This document shows, in pieces, positions 19,600 through 30,417 of a stretch of 64,000 nt of DNA. The notes below the pieces were generated by a model. It had not been told where the DNA came from and did not search any database. It saw nothing but the letters and a program-made list of their open reading frames with translations. Source of the DNA: Symsagittifera roscoffensis (taxonomy: Eukaryota; Xenacoelomorpha; Acoela; Convolutidae); contig NC_087065.1 of NCBI RefSeq assembly GCF_963678635.1, positions 32,539,729-32,603,728 of the forward strand. The letters are read 5' to 3'. Numbering within the stretch: the stretch's first letter is position 1; each line of letters starts with the position of its first letter. The translations under genes and the position numbers were made by a program.

Positions 19600-20669
19600 A
19601 GAGAGGTTGACATGGTACTAGGAAAGATAGAAGCCGCCAATATATAACAACACTATCTAGTCGCTGATTCAGTAACACAACACTTTCTTGATGACAGCTG
19701 TCACTGCAAAAAATTAAACATAATTTCATGAGTCACCCAAAAGCCCCAAAAGAGAAACCACCCCGAAAAGCTATTACAATCCGCCAAAAACAACACCAGG
19801 TTTCAGAAAAAACTGATTTTCATTGCCGCTGCATAATCGGATGCAAAAACAAATCTGAGATCTTCAGAGAATTCTAAGAGCTCAAGTCTAACTCAAGACA
19901 ACAGCCTGCTTTAATGATGAGGATATGTTAAGCTTCAATTGAAACAAAAAATTTCCTGGAAAAATGTTCAAAGAAACCACATTAAAAACTTCAAAATGGT
20001 GTCTGGAATGATGTTCAATTTACAAACATGTCCAGAAACACTCGTCGGCGATTAATTAAAATTCAAAAACAATTTTCGAGCGAAAAAAATTCTTGTCGTG
20101 AAAAAGTTAAACTGCAAATTCTGTTCAGAGACTTTTTACGTTTTGCGAAATTCAGAGGAAAACATACAAATTATGGTTACCTCGAATGACCTAAAATTAG
20201 CTCAGAAAGCCGATAAAAAATGAGCCAAAATCATTTAGCCCAAAAATACTTTTAAACTAAAATTTAAAAAGCAAAAAATACGAAGTCAACGTAAGTAGAA
20301 AAGCAAGTTGCAGAAGTAAATGAAAACATAAAGAGCAACTACAATGAAAACTGCATACAGTAAAAAAAAAATCTATGACTTGTCAACTAAGACGACAAAA
20401 CTTACGCAGACAAATAATAAGCCGACAACTTTGTTGAAACCTAACGTTTACCGTTTGAAAAAAAAAACAGGTCCTGTTCAGATTCAAACCGAGAACTTTT
20501 GCCGTCCCGGGCGGTTTTGTTACCTCCAGACTAAGTTTGCCGTAGCCACCTGCAAATTTAAATTCATTATGAATCAAGATACCAAGTTGTTCACCCTTAA
20601 AAACTCTATATTCCGATTTGATAACGATAGCTTATCGCAAGCGTGACAACGTATGTGATCTGAGCTCAC
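19600..20669. other. Intron(s) of the DEK-like gene
   Basis: No exon recognised in about 1.07 kb, although a SAP-motif exon is expected here from the family and from splice phase. It contains a tRNA-derived repeat (20459-20542). Confidence 0.45.
20459..20542 (-). repeat. tRNA-derived SINE-like element, copy 1
   Basis: The minus strand carries ACTTAGTCTGGA, CGCC.GGGAC and GGTTTGAATCTGA before GGACCTGTTTTTTTT. It aligns over about 75 bases with 23469-23551, where the B box is the canonical GGTTCGAATC. An internal RNA polymerase III promoter followed by a T run indicates a tRNA-derived SINE or tRNA pseudogene family. It lies in an intron of the DEK-like gene. Confidence 0.6.
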
Positions 20670-21017
20670 CTCTCGATGATGTTGACTCGAACTGGTAGTC
20701 TTTGGAATAATCTGGGTAGTTGAATCTGTTGAACTTCCTCAGCTGCTGCTTCACTTCGCTGTTCTTCCCTATTCTGTTGAAACACACTTTGAATAGAGTC
20801 TTCAGATCTTCCGAGTCGCACTTCCCAATCCAGTACTGTGCACGTGGGATCGAACCCAGATTGACTCCTGGTGCGTCGAATTTGTACTCTGCCTTCTCGG
20901 CCACTTTCTTCTCCGCCGGAATCACAGGGATCTCGAAGTTACTCGCTCTCTTCGACACTCTTCCTGATCTAGTCACTGCCGGTGGTTTCTCTTTGTCCTC
21001 CTTCGGCTCTGCCGGTG
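20670..21017 (-). CDS. DEK: DEK-like chromatin protein, exon with SAP-preceding domain
   Basis: A 348-bp internal exon (phases 2 in, 1 out) is bounded by a CTAG acceptor (ending at 21018) and a GTGAGC donor (from 20669). It encodes an acidic/basic N-terminal linker (KEDKEKPPAVTRSGRVSKR) and then the conserved block GVNLGSIPRAQYWI, LKTLFKVCFNR.GK and LRKFNRFNYP. This block matches the region just before the SAP motif of DEK, with family pattern G..L..I, L..L.K...NR.G and F..F. DEK is a nuclear DNA- and histone-binding protein that alters DNA supercoiling. The upstream exons would lie towards the assembly gap at 21301. The assignment is by pattern recall, without an alignment. Confidence 0.68.
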
Positions 21018-21614
21018 CTAGAATAATAAAGCAAAAATGCGACGTTGAATGGACATACGTGTACTTCTTGGCGGATCCATTGGCCAGCCTAAACACTCAG
21101 TGACCATGAGACAGGTTGCAATGTGCCAAAGTTATAGGCCATAGCCATCAGGTTGCTTGCAATTTTCCTTTTGGTGCGTATATTCAATGCTTTTGTCCAG
21201 TACATTATACGCAGACCACATATCTGACATTATAGTCGAACCACTTCGAACATATTTTTTAATACAATCCATGAATGACTCTAAATTTCTGTTTGGAAAT
21301 NNNNNNNNNNNNNNNNNNNNNNNNNNNNNNNNNNNNNNNNNNNNNNNNNNNNNNNNNNNNNNNNNNNNNNNNNNNNNNNNNNNNNNNNNNNNNNNNNNNN
21401 NNNNNNNNNNNNNNNNNNNNNNNNNNNNNNNNNNNNNNNNNNNNNNNNNNNNNNNNNNNNNNNNNNNNNNNNNNNNNNNNNNNNNNNNNNNNNNNNNNNN
21501 CGGCGAAGTAAAAAAAAGGCGCCGCCCAAATGCGACTTTTGAAACTAATTGTTAGTTGTAAAACTAATATTAGTTGTTTACTTAAGTTAGATTTAAAACT
21601 AACTAGTATAAACC
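21018..21614. other. DEK 5' flank with assembly gap
   Basis: Positions 21301-21500 are 200 Ns of unknown true length. No exon was recognised on either side. Reading frames that cross the gap are meaningless. Confidence 0.9.
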
Positions 21615-21616
21615 TA

Positions 21617-22733
21617 CAGGGTGTTCCAAAACCTATGGGATTTTTGAAAAAACTGACATTTTCGACTGAAATGACGTATGAGTCTGATTTTTTGGAGGTT
21701 GATAAATGAGATGTGGAATTTGAGAATCCGTGAACAAATGACTTTTTGGAGAAGCTCAAAAAAAGTTTTGCGCCTTCTTTTTGATTTTCAACATTCTTCA
21801 TTGAACTGTTCACGCTAATTTCTTCAGTCTCGTTCATTTTATCAAAAAAATGAAATTCAGTGATGAGCAAGGCAAATTCTTTATCCTCCAGTTTGCAAAA
21901 GGGTTGTCAGCAATTGCTGTCAAGCAAAAATTTTTCAAAACATAAGTCATTTGGGGAAGGCAAAGAAGCAAGTTCATTTTGACCGATTTTCAACGTGAAT
22001 GGCAACGGTTTCAAGACAGGCCTTTGGGACAAGCTTTGAACAGACGTGGTCGACCAAAGATTCGAAATAACAATTATCCGAGAGTTGCGACACACCATGA
22101 AAACAACACCAAATCAAGCATACGAGCGTCATCAAGGGCGCTTGATATCCGCTCAACCATTTTATGGGAGATTTTGAGGCGAGACTTAAAGTTTGTTCCA
22201 TTCAAAGTCAACAAACTCTATAAAATATCAAAAAAAATTACGAAATGCGAGAAACATTTTGCTTGGGGTTTTTATCTCAGGATGGATACTTTGACTCGAA
22301 GGCTTTCTGGAGGTAATACAGTTTCTAAAGACTGTTTTTGGTAACCGCATTATCAGTCGTCATTCGCAAATTCATTGGCCCGCTCAAAGCCCAGACCTTA
22401 ATCCCCTGGATTATTGGTTCTGGCGTTATGGTTGTGCTGCAATTCATCGCGAAAACCCCAGGACCACTGCCGATCTGACCACAAGTGTTGAAAATTTCCA
22501 TCCTGGGATCACCCAGGATCAGATATCAGCTGCTACAGCCTCAATTCACAAGCGAATGATCAAATGTCAAAAAAATGGCGGAAAACATTTTCAACACCTC
22601 TTGAAACGAATAATTTTTACTTTAGATAAAATTTCCACATCTCGTCTTTAACGTGTTAAATTTTCATGGGTCCACGTCAATTCAGTTAGAAATTACAGCC
22701 TTTTCAAAAACCGATAGGTTTTGGAACACCCTG
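21617..22733 (+). mobile_element. Mariner-type (IS630-Tc1-mariner) DNA transposon, internally deleted
   Basis: Terminal inverted repeats of at least 30 bp with one or two mismatches begin CAGGGTGTTCCAAAACCTAT and end with its complement (22701-22733). TA flanks both ends (21615-21616 and 22734-22735), the standard target duplication of this superfamily. At about 1.1 kb it is shorter than a complete element, and the internal transposase lacks its middle part. It lies next to the assembly gap. Confidence 0.92.
21850..22651 (+). pseudogene. Mariner transposase, broken and internally deleted
   Basis: The frame opens with an ATG and MKFSDEQGKFFILQFAKG, the N-terminal helix-turn-helix DNA-binding region, then shifts frame near 21940 and continues through GRPKIRNNNYPR to FAWGFYLRMD. 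After a further shift it ends with IHWPAQSPDLNPLDYWFW (about 22370-22430), which holds the third catalytic Asp, and a C-terminal helix ending at 22651. The segment expected to carry the first two catalytic Asp residues is absent; I estimate some 250 bp are missing. It cannot be catalytically active but could be mobilised by an intact relative through its TIRs. Confidence 0.85.
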
Positions 22734-22739
22734 TACTAC

Positions 22740-22984
22740 AAATTAGACAAAAAAATCTTTATTTGCTCGAGTTTAAACTGAAAATCAATGTTTTGAAAGC
22801 GATTGTTCTAGAAACTGGGAAAAGTTTTCCGCATTTCAAAAGGTCGTTCGAAAGGCTTTAGTATTATTTATTTAGTCCGGCCATAGTTTGTGGTTCACTA
22901 TATTGCGTGGACAGCAAGAAGAAAATGAAAACAAAAGTAAACCACTCGAATACGAAGTTCCTCCTCATTTTCAATGGTCGGAAC
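22740..22984 (-). mobile_element. Helentron-like 5' end fragment
   Basis: Minus-strand sequence begins GTTCCGACCATTGAAAATG at 22984 after TTTT, matching the 5' end of the 5080-5805 element, and continues GAGGAACTTCGTATTCGAG. No 3' hairpin was found before the mariner element, so the copy is truncated, either by that insertion or within the gap. Confidence 0.5.
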
Positions 22985-24199
22985 AAAAGTGGGACGGAAT
23001 ATCTTTTTTTTTTGCTCTCTGCCCCTTATTGAAAGCATCTTCTGATTAAAACCAAAAACCTTGACCTAATTTTGAAGCATGAGAGGTTTCCCAAGAAATT
23101 GTAGCAATTTATCCGTGTTGCAAGGAAAAGCGCAGCTCGTGTTTCGCAGAAGTTAAAACCCTTTAGATTGCTTACTCACTTTTTTGTTTATGGCAATTGA
23201 AGACTAAAATGCTTGTCATCAAAACGCCTATAAAGATTTGGAGGAGAAATCTCATTGGTTTTGCATAAATCCATAATCAAAGTAAAAAAGGTGTCTGTTT
23301 TTTATAGTGGGGATGCTATTATCAAAATTATTTTTATTATTACCTTTGCGATTACCTAGCGTTATCAAACCGGAGTCTGGTTTTTTTCGGGTTAATAATT
23401 TGTTTAACAGATTCATGTGAATCACTTGGTACCTTGGCTTATAATAAGTTCAAATTTCTAAGCGTTTCCGGCACACTTAGTCTGGATATAACTAATACGC
23501 CTGGGACAGCTAAGGTCCTTGGTTCGAATCTGAGTAGGGCCTGTTTTTTTTCAAAGGGGAACTATTCCATTTCAAAAATCTTGTCGGCTATTTATTAGTC
23601 TCCTTATGCTTTATTGGCTTAGTTGCCACATCTTAAAGTTTTTTGCTGAGTGCAGTATCATTTTAAGAACCTTTTTATGTTTTCATTTTCTGCTATTTGT
23701 AATTCTTCTAGCCTTGGCTTGATAAACTTTTTTTGTTTAAAAAATGTTTGGACCAATTATATGTCTGCTTTTTTTTGTCGGCGGAGTTGTCACATCTTGG
23801 AATAGTTTTTTTTGCTGCGCGCATTTTCATTTAGTCTTGCTTTTAGTGTTTGGTTTTTTCCTACAATTTGTAATTTAACTACTTGACTTCGTATTTCCTT
23901 CTCAGTTTTTTTCGTTTCGATAGAAAAGTTCGTCGGCCCAAAGTATTTCTATCTAATTTTTATTGGCTTTATGACCTAGTTTTGAAATGTTTTAAGGCAA
24001 ACTCCTCTCCGTACTACTCAAGTTGGTTGTGATGAATTTTTTTTCGATATGGAAATTTTTTCAAATTATTTTGCAAAGGGGCATCAATTGAAAGATTACT
24101 TACTCCCTTGAGTGCCTGCATACTCCCGTTGGTTTCTTTTCACCTAAACCTCTGTCTACAGCTTCCCAAAAATTCTGTGGGGTTTTATTTGGCCCATAT
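22985..24199. other. No gene recognised; contains a SINE copy
   Basis: T-rich sequence with no convincing coding frame. The only recognised feature is the tRNA-derived repeat at 23469-23551. Confidence 0.4.
23469..23551 (+). repeat. tRNA-derived SINE-like element, copy 2
   Basis: CGGCACACTTAGTCTGGATA, then CGCCTGGGACAGC and GGTTCGAATCTGAGTAGG followed by GCCTG and eight T. GGTTCGAATC is a canonical B box and the leading part resembles a tRNA D-arm. The acceptor and T stems do not pair well, so it is not a functional tRNA. It aligns with the copy at 20459-20542. Confidence 0.65.
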
Positions 24200-24214
24200 T
24201 TTTGATTTGTTTTT

Positions 24215-24920
24215 TCGTTTTCTCGAAAATTACCCCTATCAAATATGAGTTTTTATTTTCATTGGAGAAATCGGTTTTGAAAAACTTTCTGAAAAATCGG
24301 CGACATCAAAAATTTTTTGCACCTAAACTTATGGCGCTTGTAATAGTCAAACTTTTGATTTCTGACCGTTTTGTGAATCGTTTTGAACTTTCTCGAAAAC
24401 TAGCCTCTCAAAACTGATAATGTGGGTTCAATGAAAATAATTACTAGTAAAAAGCTCCACTGATTTAGCAGCCACCTACAACGTTTTGTACACAACGTGT
24501 TATCGACCTCGGAAAAGTCAAAATTTCTTGAAAACGACCCTGCGAAACCTTAGATTTTCAGTTCAAATGAAGGAATGGATTGTAAGAAACTTATTGGCTC
24601 AGGCGATTATGCACGAATTTTTTTGACACCACTAGTTATGGCCCTCGGACAATTCAAAATTTTGAATTTGACAGTATTTTTGTTTAAGTTTCGACTTTTC
24701 TTGAGAAAAACGCTCCCAAGCCTGAGATTTTGGATTCAATCGAAATTACAGGTTGCGAGTATCCTTTCTGCTTAAGTTGCTACAACCTATGTTTTCACAC
24801 GAAATGCTATGATTCTCGGAAATGTCAAAATTCTTATTTGTTGATCTTTTTTGGACTTTTTTCGCTAAATATCCTGCCAAATCGAATATAGGCTTAATCG
24901 AAACAACAGGATGTTAAAAG
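24215..24920. repeat. Very degenerate tandem repeat, ~135-170 bp unit, about five copies
   Basis: A block of the form CTCGAAAA..CC.C.CAAA...GA followed by TT-CAAT-GAAA and a purine stretch recurs near 24224, 24395, 24529, 24700 and 24859. Between the blocks are segments such as TTATGGCGCTTGTAATAGTC and TTATGGCCCTCGGACAATTC. Similarity is low but in consistent order, so this looks like an old, decaying satellite. Confidence 0.45.
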
Positions 24921-25059
24921 CCTACTGCAGAAGCGGTGACTCTTTAATTTTTCAGAGAAATGTTATTTCCTCGTGGAAGTTGATTGTCTCAAAGATTTTT
25001 ACTCTTCTCACTTTTTTATGTAGAGAAACAACCAAAGTCCAACTTCTGAAATCTTTTTT

Positions 25060-25335
25060 TTGGAGCGGCATCAGTATAGCAATTTTATTTATTATCAAAA
25101 ACGTATCTCCAGCTTTGGCTGGGCCCCTAGTTTTTTTAACCCATGAAAATTACTTTCAGATCATCTGCAAATATCATAGACAACTTTAGGCAGATCTTTG
25201 ATTTAAATCAAAAACAAGGTTCCGAAGACAGATCCTTGAGAGACCCCTGATTTGATCAACAAAAAATCAGATGGCCATCTGTTATTTTACCTGCTTTAGT
25301 TTTCCTGTTAAATTAGTCCCTGTTGAGCTCAAATG
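25060..25335 (-). pseudogene. Non-LTR retrotransposon reverse transcriptase fragment
   Basis: On the minus strand GLSQGSVFGTLFLI (about 25240-25205) is followed, after a frameshift, by FADDLKVIFMG (about 25172-25140). QGS and FADD with this spacing are the RT palm motifs of LINE elements (CR1/jockey-like). The frames contain stops. Sequence upstream to about 25650 may be part of the same relic but is not recognisable. Confidence 0.6.
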
Positions 25336-28049
25336 ATCCTATTGAAATTTTAAGTTGTAAAATTTTTGGTAGGAGCTGTTCATGTTTGATTTTGGTTTTT
25401 GAGAAGTCAAAACAAAACAAAAAAGTGATGGATTTTTAGTTGAACAACAACGGATGATCTTGATTAGACTTAAATCATTCGAAACTTTTCAATTTACGTT
25501 CAACGTTGTAACATCTTTCAAATCATCATTCCTAGAAATTGGAGTCAATGCCTTTTTTCCACTCTGTCGGAAATTGCCGTAGACGCTTTGTTTTTGAAAA
25601 GGCTTTACAGCGACGATGATATGATATTCGAAGTTTTCTTCAGCAGAATTGCTGGTATTGCATCTATTCTTTGGACCTTGATTGGGTCTAAATATTGCAA
25701 TTTCAACAAGATTTTGGCATCATTTATTTCAAATTGAACATATCTTAAAAAATGTCCACAAGGAGGTGGCTCAAACCAGACCTAATCGTCATAAGTTACA
25801 ACAGGCGAAAAGTAATCATTTAAGATCCTTTATGAGCACCACTGTTGCTTCACCATGGTAGCTTCAGACTTCATTACAGGTGATAAGCTGTCACTGCAGG
25901 ATTTTCATTTTATTTTCTGCTCGTTCCGCGTGGCGAAGGAAGTTCTTATATATTCAGCTCTGTCACTGCAGCTTTGAGTTCATTTTCCTGATGCTCGGAA
26001 AGATGAGTTGACTGATTGTAATGGATGCAGTTCTTTTCGTGCGATTACATAAAACTGACGAAATAACCTTTGAAAGTAAGTTTTCGGACCAGATCAAAGT
26101 TGCACACATCAAGCTACTACTTGTGCCTGAACTTGAATTAGATTGGAGTACGTTTTTCGCTTCTATCGAGCTTCATCTCATGAGACCAGCTTTTTTATAT
26201 ATCTGGACAGCCAGTCGTAGCTGTGGTTTTTCGAATACTCTCATTGAATGAGCCAGTTTTTGATATCAAAAAATTTTCTTCATGGATTAATTTAATTTTC
26301 AATTAAACAACAGTTATAAACTTGATTTCTAAACTGAAATACAAAATCCTCAGCAACAAAGCCGGCCCAAACCCATCCTCCATTGATAAAAATGTGCAAT
26401 TAATATGCAACGCCACGCAAATTGAAAAAACTGAATTTTGCGCCATTTAAACTTTTTAAAGTCAATCCTCAGTAACATCAAGAGTATAGAAAACAAAATT
26501 GCAATAAAATCGAATTGATTCACTTGATTTTTTATTTAGATCAAAAGTCTGCTCTAAGAGCTCAAAATTGACTAAAATTTTCACCTGACATGGAAGAGGA
26601 TGCAAGGTTTTCGATAATTGTGGAGTTAAATACAACATCAAAAATGTAAAATGTACATTAAACACGCAAAACGAAATTGCATATATCAGCGGCCAGAATT
26701 TGTCAGTATTTTCATACAGCAACGCTATATCAAATTGGTGCGCGTTTTGATTGCTTCGTTTTCAAGGTACGATGTACAGAAACTACATCCGATTATGATA
26801 CCTCTGTGATCTTCGCGGTTTCCATAAACTGAGTCTTATTTTCTCTTCATCAGTCCAGGAATATGTTTCCTTGGACCAATCTTCATTGAAATTGGAAAAA
26901 AAAATGGAAAAACACTATGCTATTATCTTCAATTATCTTACAACAAGGACAGCTAATCTGGATTCTTAACCAGATTTCAACACTGACAACTTCGACAATG
27001 CATTTTGCCGGCATTTCAGCAAGAAGAGGTAACCTAAAACCATATTAATTGACAAAGTAAAGATTCTCCTAGGACTAAATTGGAACTCAAAACATCACTT
27101 GAAAGACTCGACAAAAACGAAATTTAAACCATACCAGTCAAGTGAACTCAAATAAATATTCAACGCACCTTATGACCCTCTTTTCAGCAGGGCCTGGGAG
27201 CGATCAACCCAAATTTAAAACGCATATTATTCTTGGATCTAAAAAAACTTACGCAGGAGTTTTTCAGAACTCTTCTTACTGAGACGGAATCGATGTTAAA
27301 CTCAAGACCTCTGACGAACGTTGCTGATATCACAGACAACCAAAAAACGACTCACCGCTAAACATTTTTTATTACGTCCCTTCAGCAACTTACCACCCGG
27401 ACCCTTTGACAATCAATCCGCTCAGAAAAACGGTTTCAACAACAATAACTTAACTACATCTGTGAATAACCAAAAGTAATGCTTACTAGCCCTTTTGAAG
27501 CAAACAAAATGGAGCCTCGTAAAAAAACCGCTAAAAAGAGGGATGCCTTTTTCGTGAAAAATCTGAGTCGCAGCAGAACATCCTAGACGAGATGGAACCA
27601 TTCGAGTATTGGCGTAAGGACGGCGTACAGTTTCTTTGATTGCCCGGCTAACGCCCTCGGACACTTTTTTGGCTGGACTCAAAACCTAACTTGACTTGAG
27701 CTTAACACGCGGCCCGTGAGCATGTTGCTGAAGCAACGTTCCTAAAATTTGTAAAATTATTGGAAAAAAAAGTTATTGGAAAAATCAAAATTGAAATCCA
27801 GCGAGCAGTCGTTTATTAGCTTATTTCAATTGCTTAAAAGCTGACAATAGCCTATTTTAAAATGTGAAAACTCAGTTTTACTCAAGTAGTTTTAGTTTTT
27901 TCAGTGTTTTTGCGCCTTTTTGAAATTATAAAGTTTTTTTTGAAGGTTTTAGCGCTTCAAAAAATTTCAAAAATTTAAACCTGCAAATATATATTTTTTG
28001 TTTTTTCCTTTTTTTTGTCATTTTATTTGAACAATTGTTTAGTTTGCTT
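25336..28049. other. No gene recognised
   Basis: About 2.7 kb without an identifiable domain. Frames at 26021-26251 (plus), 26462-26722 (minus) and 27422-27682 (minus) are 76-86 codons long and show no family motif or clear splice support. A less AT-rich patch (27590-27670) could be retroelement debris. Confidence 0.4.
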
Positions 28050-28210
28050 TTTTCTTTGACGGTTGAATATTCCCAACCTCTAGTTTTTCTTTCAGGTTTT
28101 TTATCACACCACGCCGAAAAAACGACAAATTTGGGAAAAAAAAATCTTTTATTTTTTTAAAGACAGGTCGGAACATTCTGTGGTACTTGCACAGTTACCG
28201 GTCTTTCTTG
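28050..28210 (+). mobile_element. Helentron-like 3' end fragment
   Basis: GGTCGGAAC at 28166-28174 is followed by a hairpin with CTGTG and CACAG arms (28178-28194), then TTACCGGTCTTT and a terminal CTTG (28207-28210) before TTC. It belongs to the same subfamily as 5080-5805. The interior (ATCACACC, CGCCGAAAAAACGACA) matches the minus-strand fragment at 4.9-5.0 kb. The 5' end was not found. Confidence 0.55.
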
Positions 28211-28835
28211 TTCAGAAGTGCAAATTCAGCGACAAACTTATTCACGATGAGTTCAGTATCTTAAACTTGAGCTAATGAACCCTGAAGGTCAACTGAGCTA
28301 CGTGGCCTTAAGGCCGAAAAATCTTTACTCAAAGCTTAAAATATTCAGTATACTCAAAGCTTAGAAAATAACATAAATTCGGTCGGATGACAATATTATT
28401 GAAACTTACTTGATAATGCGACGATGGCTTTAATCAGCTCACACAGTGAACGCGTATGCGGTAATATCTTTTTAATAGAATTAATTTTGCTTGAAAGCCG
28501 AAAATTGTCGGCTGGAGAACCGTAGCTGAAACAAATGTTTCGATGTTCCGTCAAATGTCTGAAGAATATTATGTCCGAACAATTGATTTGAAAAAAAAAA
28601 TTAACAAGCGGATCTTTTTTCTATTAACGAACAGGTTTTCTAGATATAAGCTTATTTGAAATTAAATTATTCTTATAAGAAAAATGTTCGAGGTGTTACT
28701 TATTAACTTGTCATGATATTGGCATAATTCCAAAAAGTGACGAATACGGTCTATGAAATAGTTTGATTTACAAACATTTAAATCGTCCACCCAGACTTCA
28801 AACATGGCCAAAAGTTTTCAGGCCTAGAATAATTA
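28211..28835. other. No gene recognised; probable 3' flank of the minus-strand exon
   Basis: AT-rich sequence without a convincing coding frame. Confidence 0.4.
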
Positions 28836-29331
28836 TTAGTATTTGGGACCCAGCTGTTTCATAATTTTTGATGTCCTTTCTGTGTCGAGAGGAGACAAAT
28901 GACGGCCATCGATTGGCGTTGTACGTAAATCAGTATCAGTGTCATCCTGATATTGGGGTTCGTAGTTTGATTGTGAGTTGGGTGCTTTATTTTCAGCAAA
29001 TTCGTTTCCATGTATTCCAATCAATCCCCTAGGGAACACAGTTTTCACTTTTGGCTTTACTTTGGGGGTCTCTTGATTGCTTCCCCGGCTCAGAGACACC
29101 TTGGGCTCAGCTGATACTTTTTCGTTATCGTTAAAGGTGTCATTTGAGGATTTCTGCACAATTTTTGTGACCATCCGGCCACTTCTAGGTACTATTGGTC
29201 TCCTTAAAGGAGTTTGAGCTTCCCGATTCAGTATTGCATTCAAAGCATTGCGCTCCGAGGTGAGAGCGATGGATTCTTCATTCAGACCTTTTATTTTTTC
29301 AGCTGTCTCTTCTAGTTCCTCTTCTTGGGCA
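28836..29331 (-). CDS. Terminal exon of an unidentified coiled-coil protein
   Basis: The open frame runs from a TTTCAG acceptor (ending at 29332) to a TAA at 28836-28838, about 164 codons. An ATG at 29360 would also allow a 174-codon single-exon reading. The first 40 residues are Glu/Lys-rich with heptad-like spacing (coiled coil), followed by a basic Pro/Arg segment (RRPIVPRSGRMV) and a polar, probably disordered tail rich in Ser, Lys and Asp ending LGPKY. Composition is protein-like and unlike the stop-rich neighbourhood. I do not recognise the family. No upstream exon was identified. Confidence 0.5.
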
Positions 29332-29399
29332 CTGAAACAATTACCTTTGCAGTATATCATCCGCTTGCGACGTTTTTATAATGGTTGAAACAAATAACT

Positions 29400-29755
29400 C
29401 CTGCTCCGAGGTCGATCGAGTTTTAATGATTAGATAACCGCGGCCAAAACGCGTTTTTTTTACCGCGACCAAAAAGTTATCGGCGACGGGCATTACCGGA
29501 TAAACGCTGAATATAACCGGCGCGATCGAAGAATAAATGTTTCTCGTGGTCGAAAAGACAAAACAAAAAATTGTGCGTATCAATTAGATCTTTTTGTTAA
29601 CAACCTAGAACAACTGCACGCAAAATTTGGCACAGATGTGGATCTAGGGTTTTCCCGAGAGGAGGGGGGGTGGAATATGGAAAACTTTTCCTAAATTTAT
29701 TTCGATCTTTCTTTTAGGTCGACCAAGTTAATTTTCTCCTAAATCACTGTAAAGA
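29400..29755. other. CpG-rich patch, no gene recognised
   Basis: Positions 29410-29545 hold many CG dinucleotides (CCGCGGCCAAAACGCG, CGGCGACGGGC, CCGGCGCGATCG) in otherwise AT-rich DNA. An open minus-strand frame crosses it with no recognisable domain. It could be the start of an unseen gene or old transposon sequence. Confidence 0.35.
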
Positions 29756-29818
29756 CCGCAGGCAAATTTTTGAAAAACAGGCCTAATCACCGCAGGCAAA
29801 TTATTTATAAAACAGGCC
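29755..29818. repeat. 34-bp tandem pair
   Basis: Two adjacent units run from ACCGCAGGCAAATT to AAAACAGGCC, with an A/T-rich middle that differs between them. Confidence 0.7.
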
Positions 29819-30000
29819 AAAAGAGACGTTAATTGAAGACCGTTAGAGCGGTGGGGTAGTAATCTCTGAAGGGGCATGGGAGAAGGGAAGGGCAGACGCC
29901 CCCACCAACAGTCACCGATGCCTACAATCCATCTATGGATTTGCGTGCAAACCATCTCGTGATTTCCTTGGTTCTCATCCCATTTGCAAAGTGGTATGGC

Positions 30001-30409
30001 CAGAGTTGGAATCGGGCCGGGCTTTTTACGGGCCGGGTCGGGCTCGGGCTTCATGTTTAGGCCAGCATCCGGGCCGGGACCGAGCCTGACTTTGAAAAGA
30101 AATCACATCTTTCACCGTTCAAGCACAAACGCCCAGAAGGAGCGTGACTTCAGCAAAGCTAGACAAATCCAGACAGCCAAGCAAGCCCTCTTTTCTGCGG
30201 CAAAAGTCAGCCAAATTCAAATTGAGCTTCTATGATCATCTGCGGCTAACGGACTTAATAAAAAAATTTTTTAAGTTCACGTTTGAATTTCAATGTACTT
30301 TTTGCTAGTATATTCGTGTTTTTTGCTAGTATATTCGTGTAGCTCGGGCTTAAAATTTTTGTTCCCCAGCCGGGCCCGGACCTCAAATTTAGAACCAGTT
30401 CCAACTCTG
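30001..30409. mobile_element. hAT-type MITE with 8-bp target-site duplication
   Basis: The element begins CAGAGTTGGAA and ends TTCCAACTCTG, flanked by GGTATGGC (29993-30000) and GGTATGAC (30410-30417), an 8-bp duplication with one mismatch. CAG-type ends of about 11 bp and an 8-bp duplication identify the hAT superfamily. Subterminal regions are rich in GGGCCGGG / CCCGGC and partly complementary. A 20-base unit (TTTTGCTAGTATATTCGTGT) is doubled at about 30299-30340. At 409 bp it carries no transposase. Confidence 0.85.
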
Positions 30410-30417
30410 GGTATGAC

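Noticed and set aside
21157-21870. Reading frames crossing 21301-21500
   Set aside because: They run through 200 Ns and include translated gap.
23469-23551. Functional tRNA gene
   Set aside because: The B box is canonical, but the T stem and acceptor stem do not pair.
29341-29583. 80-codon minus-strand frame as an exon upstream of 29331
   Set aside because: A donor at its end would leave an intron of about 13 bases before the acceptor, which is impossible.
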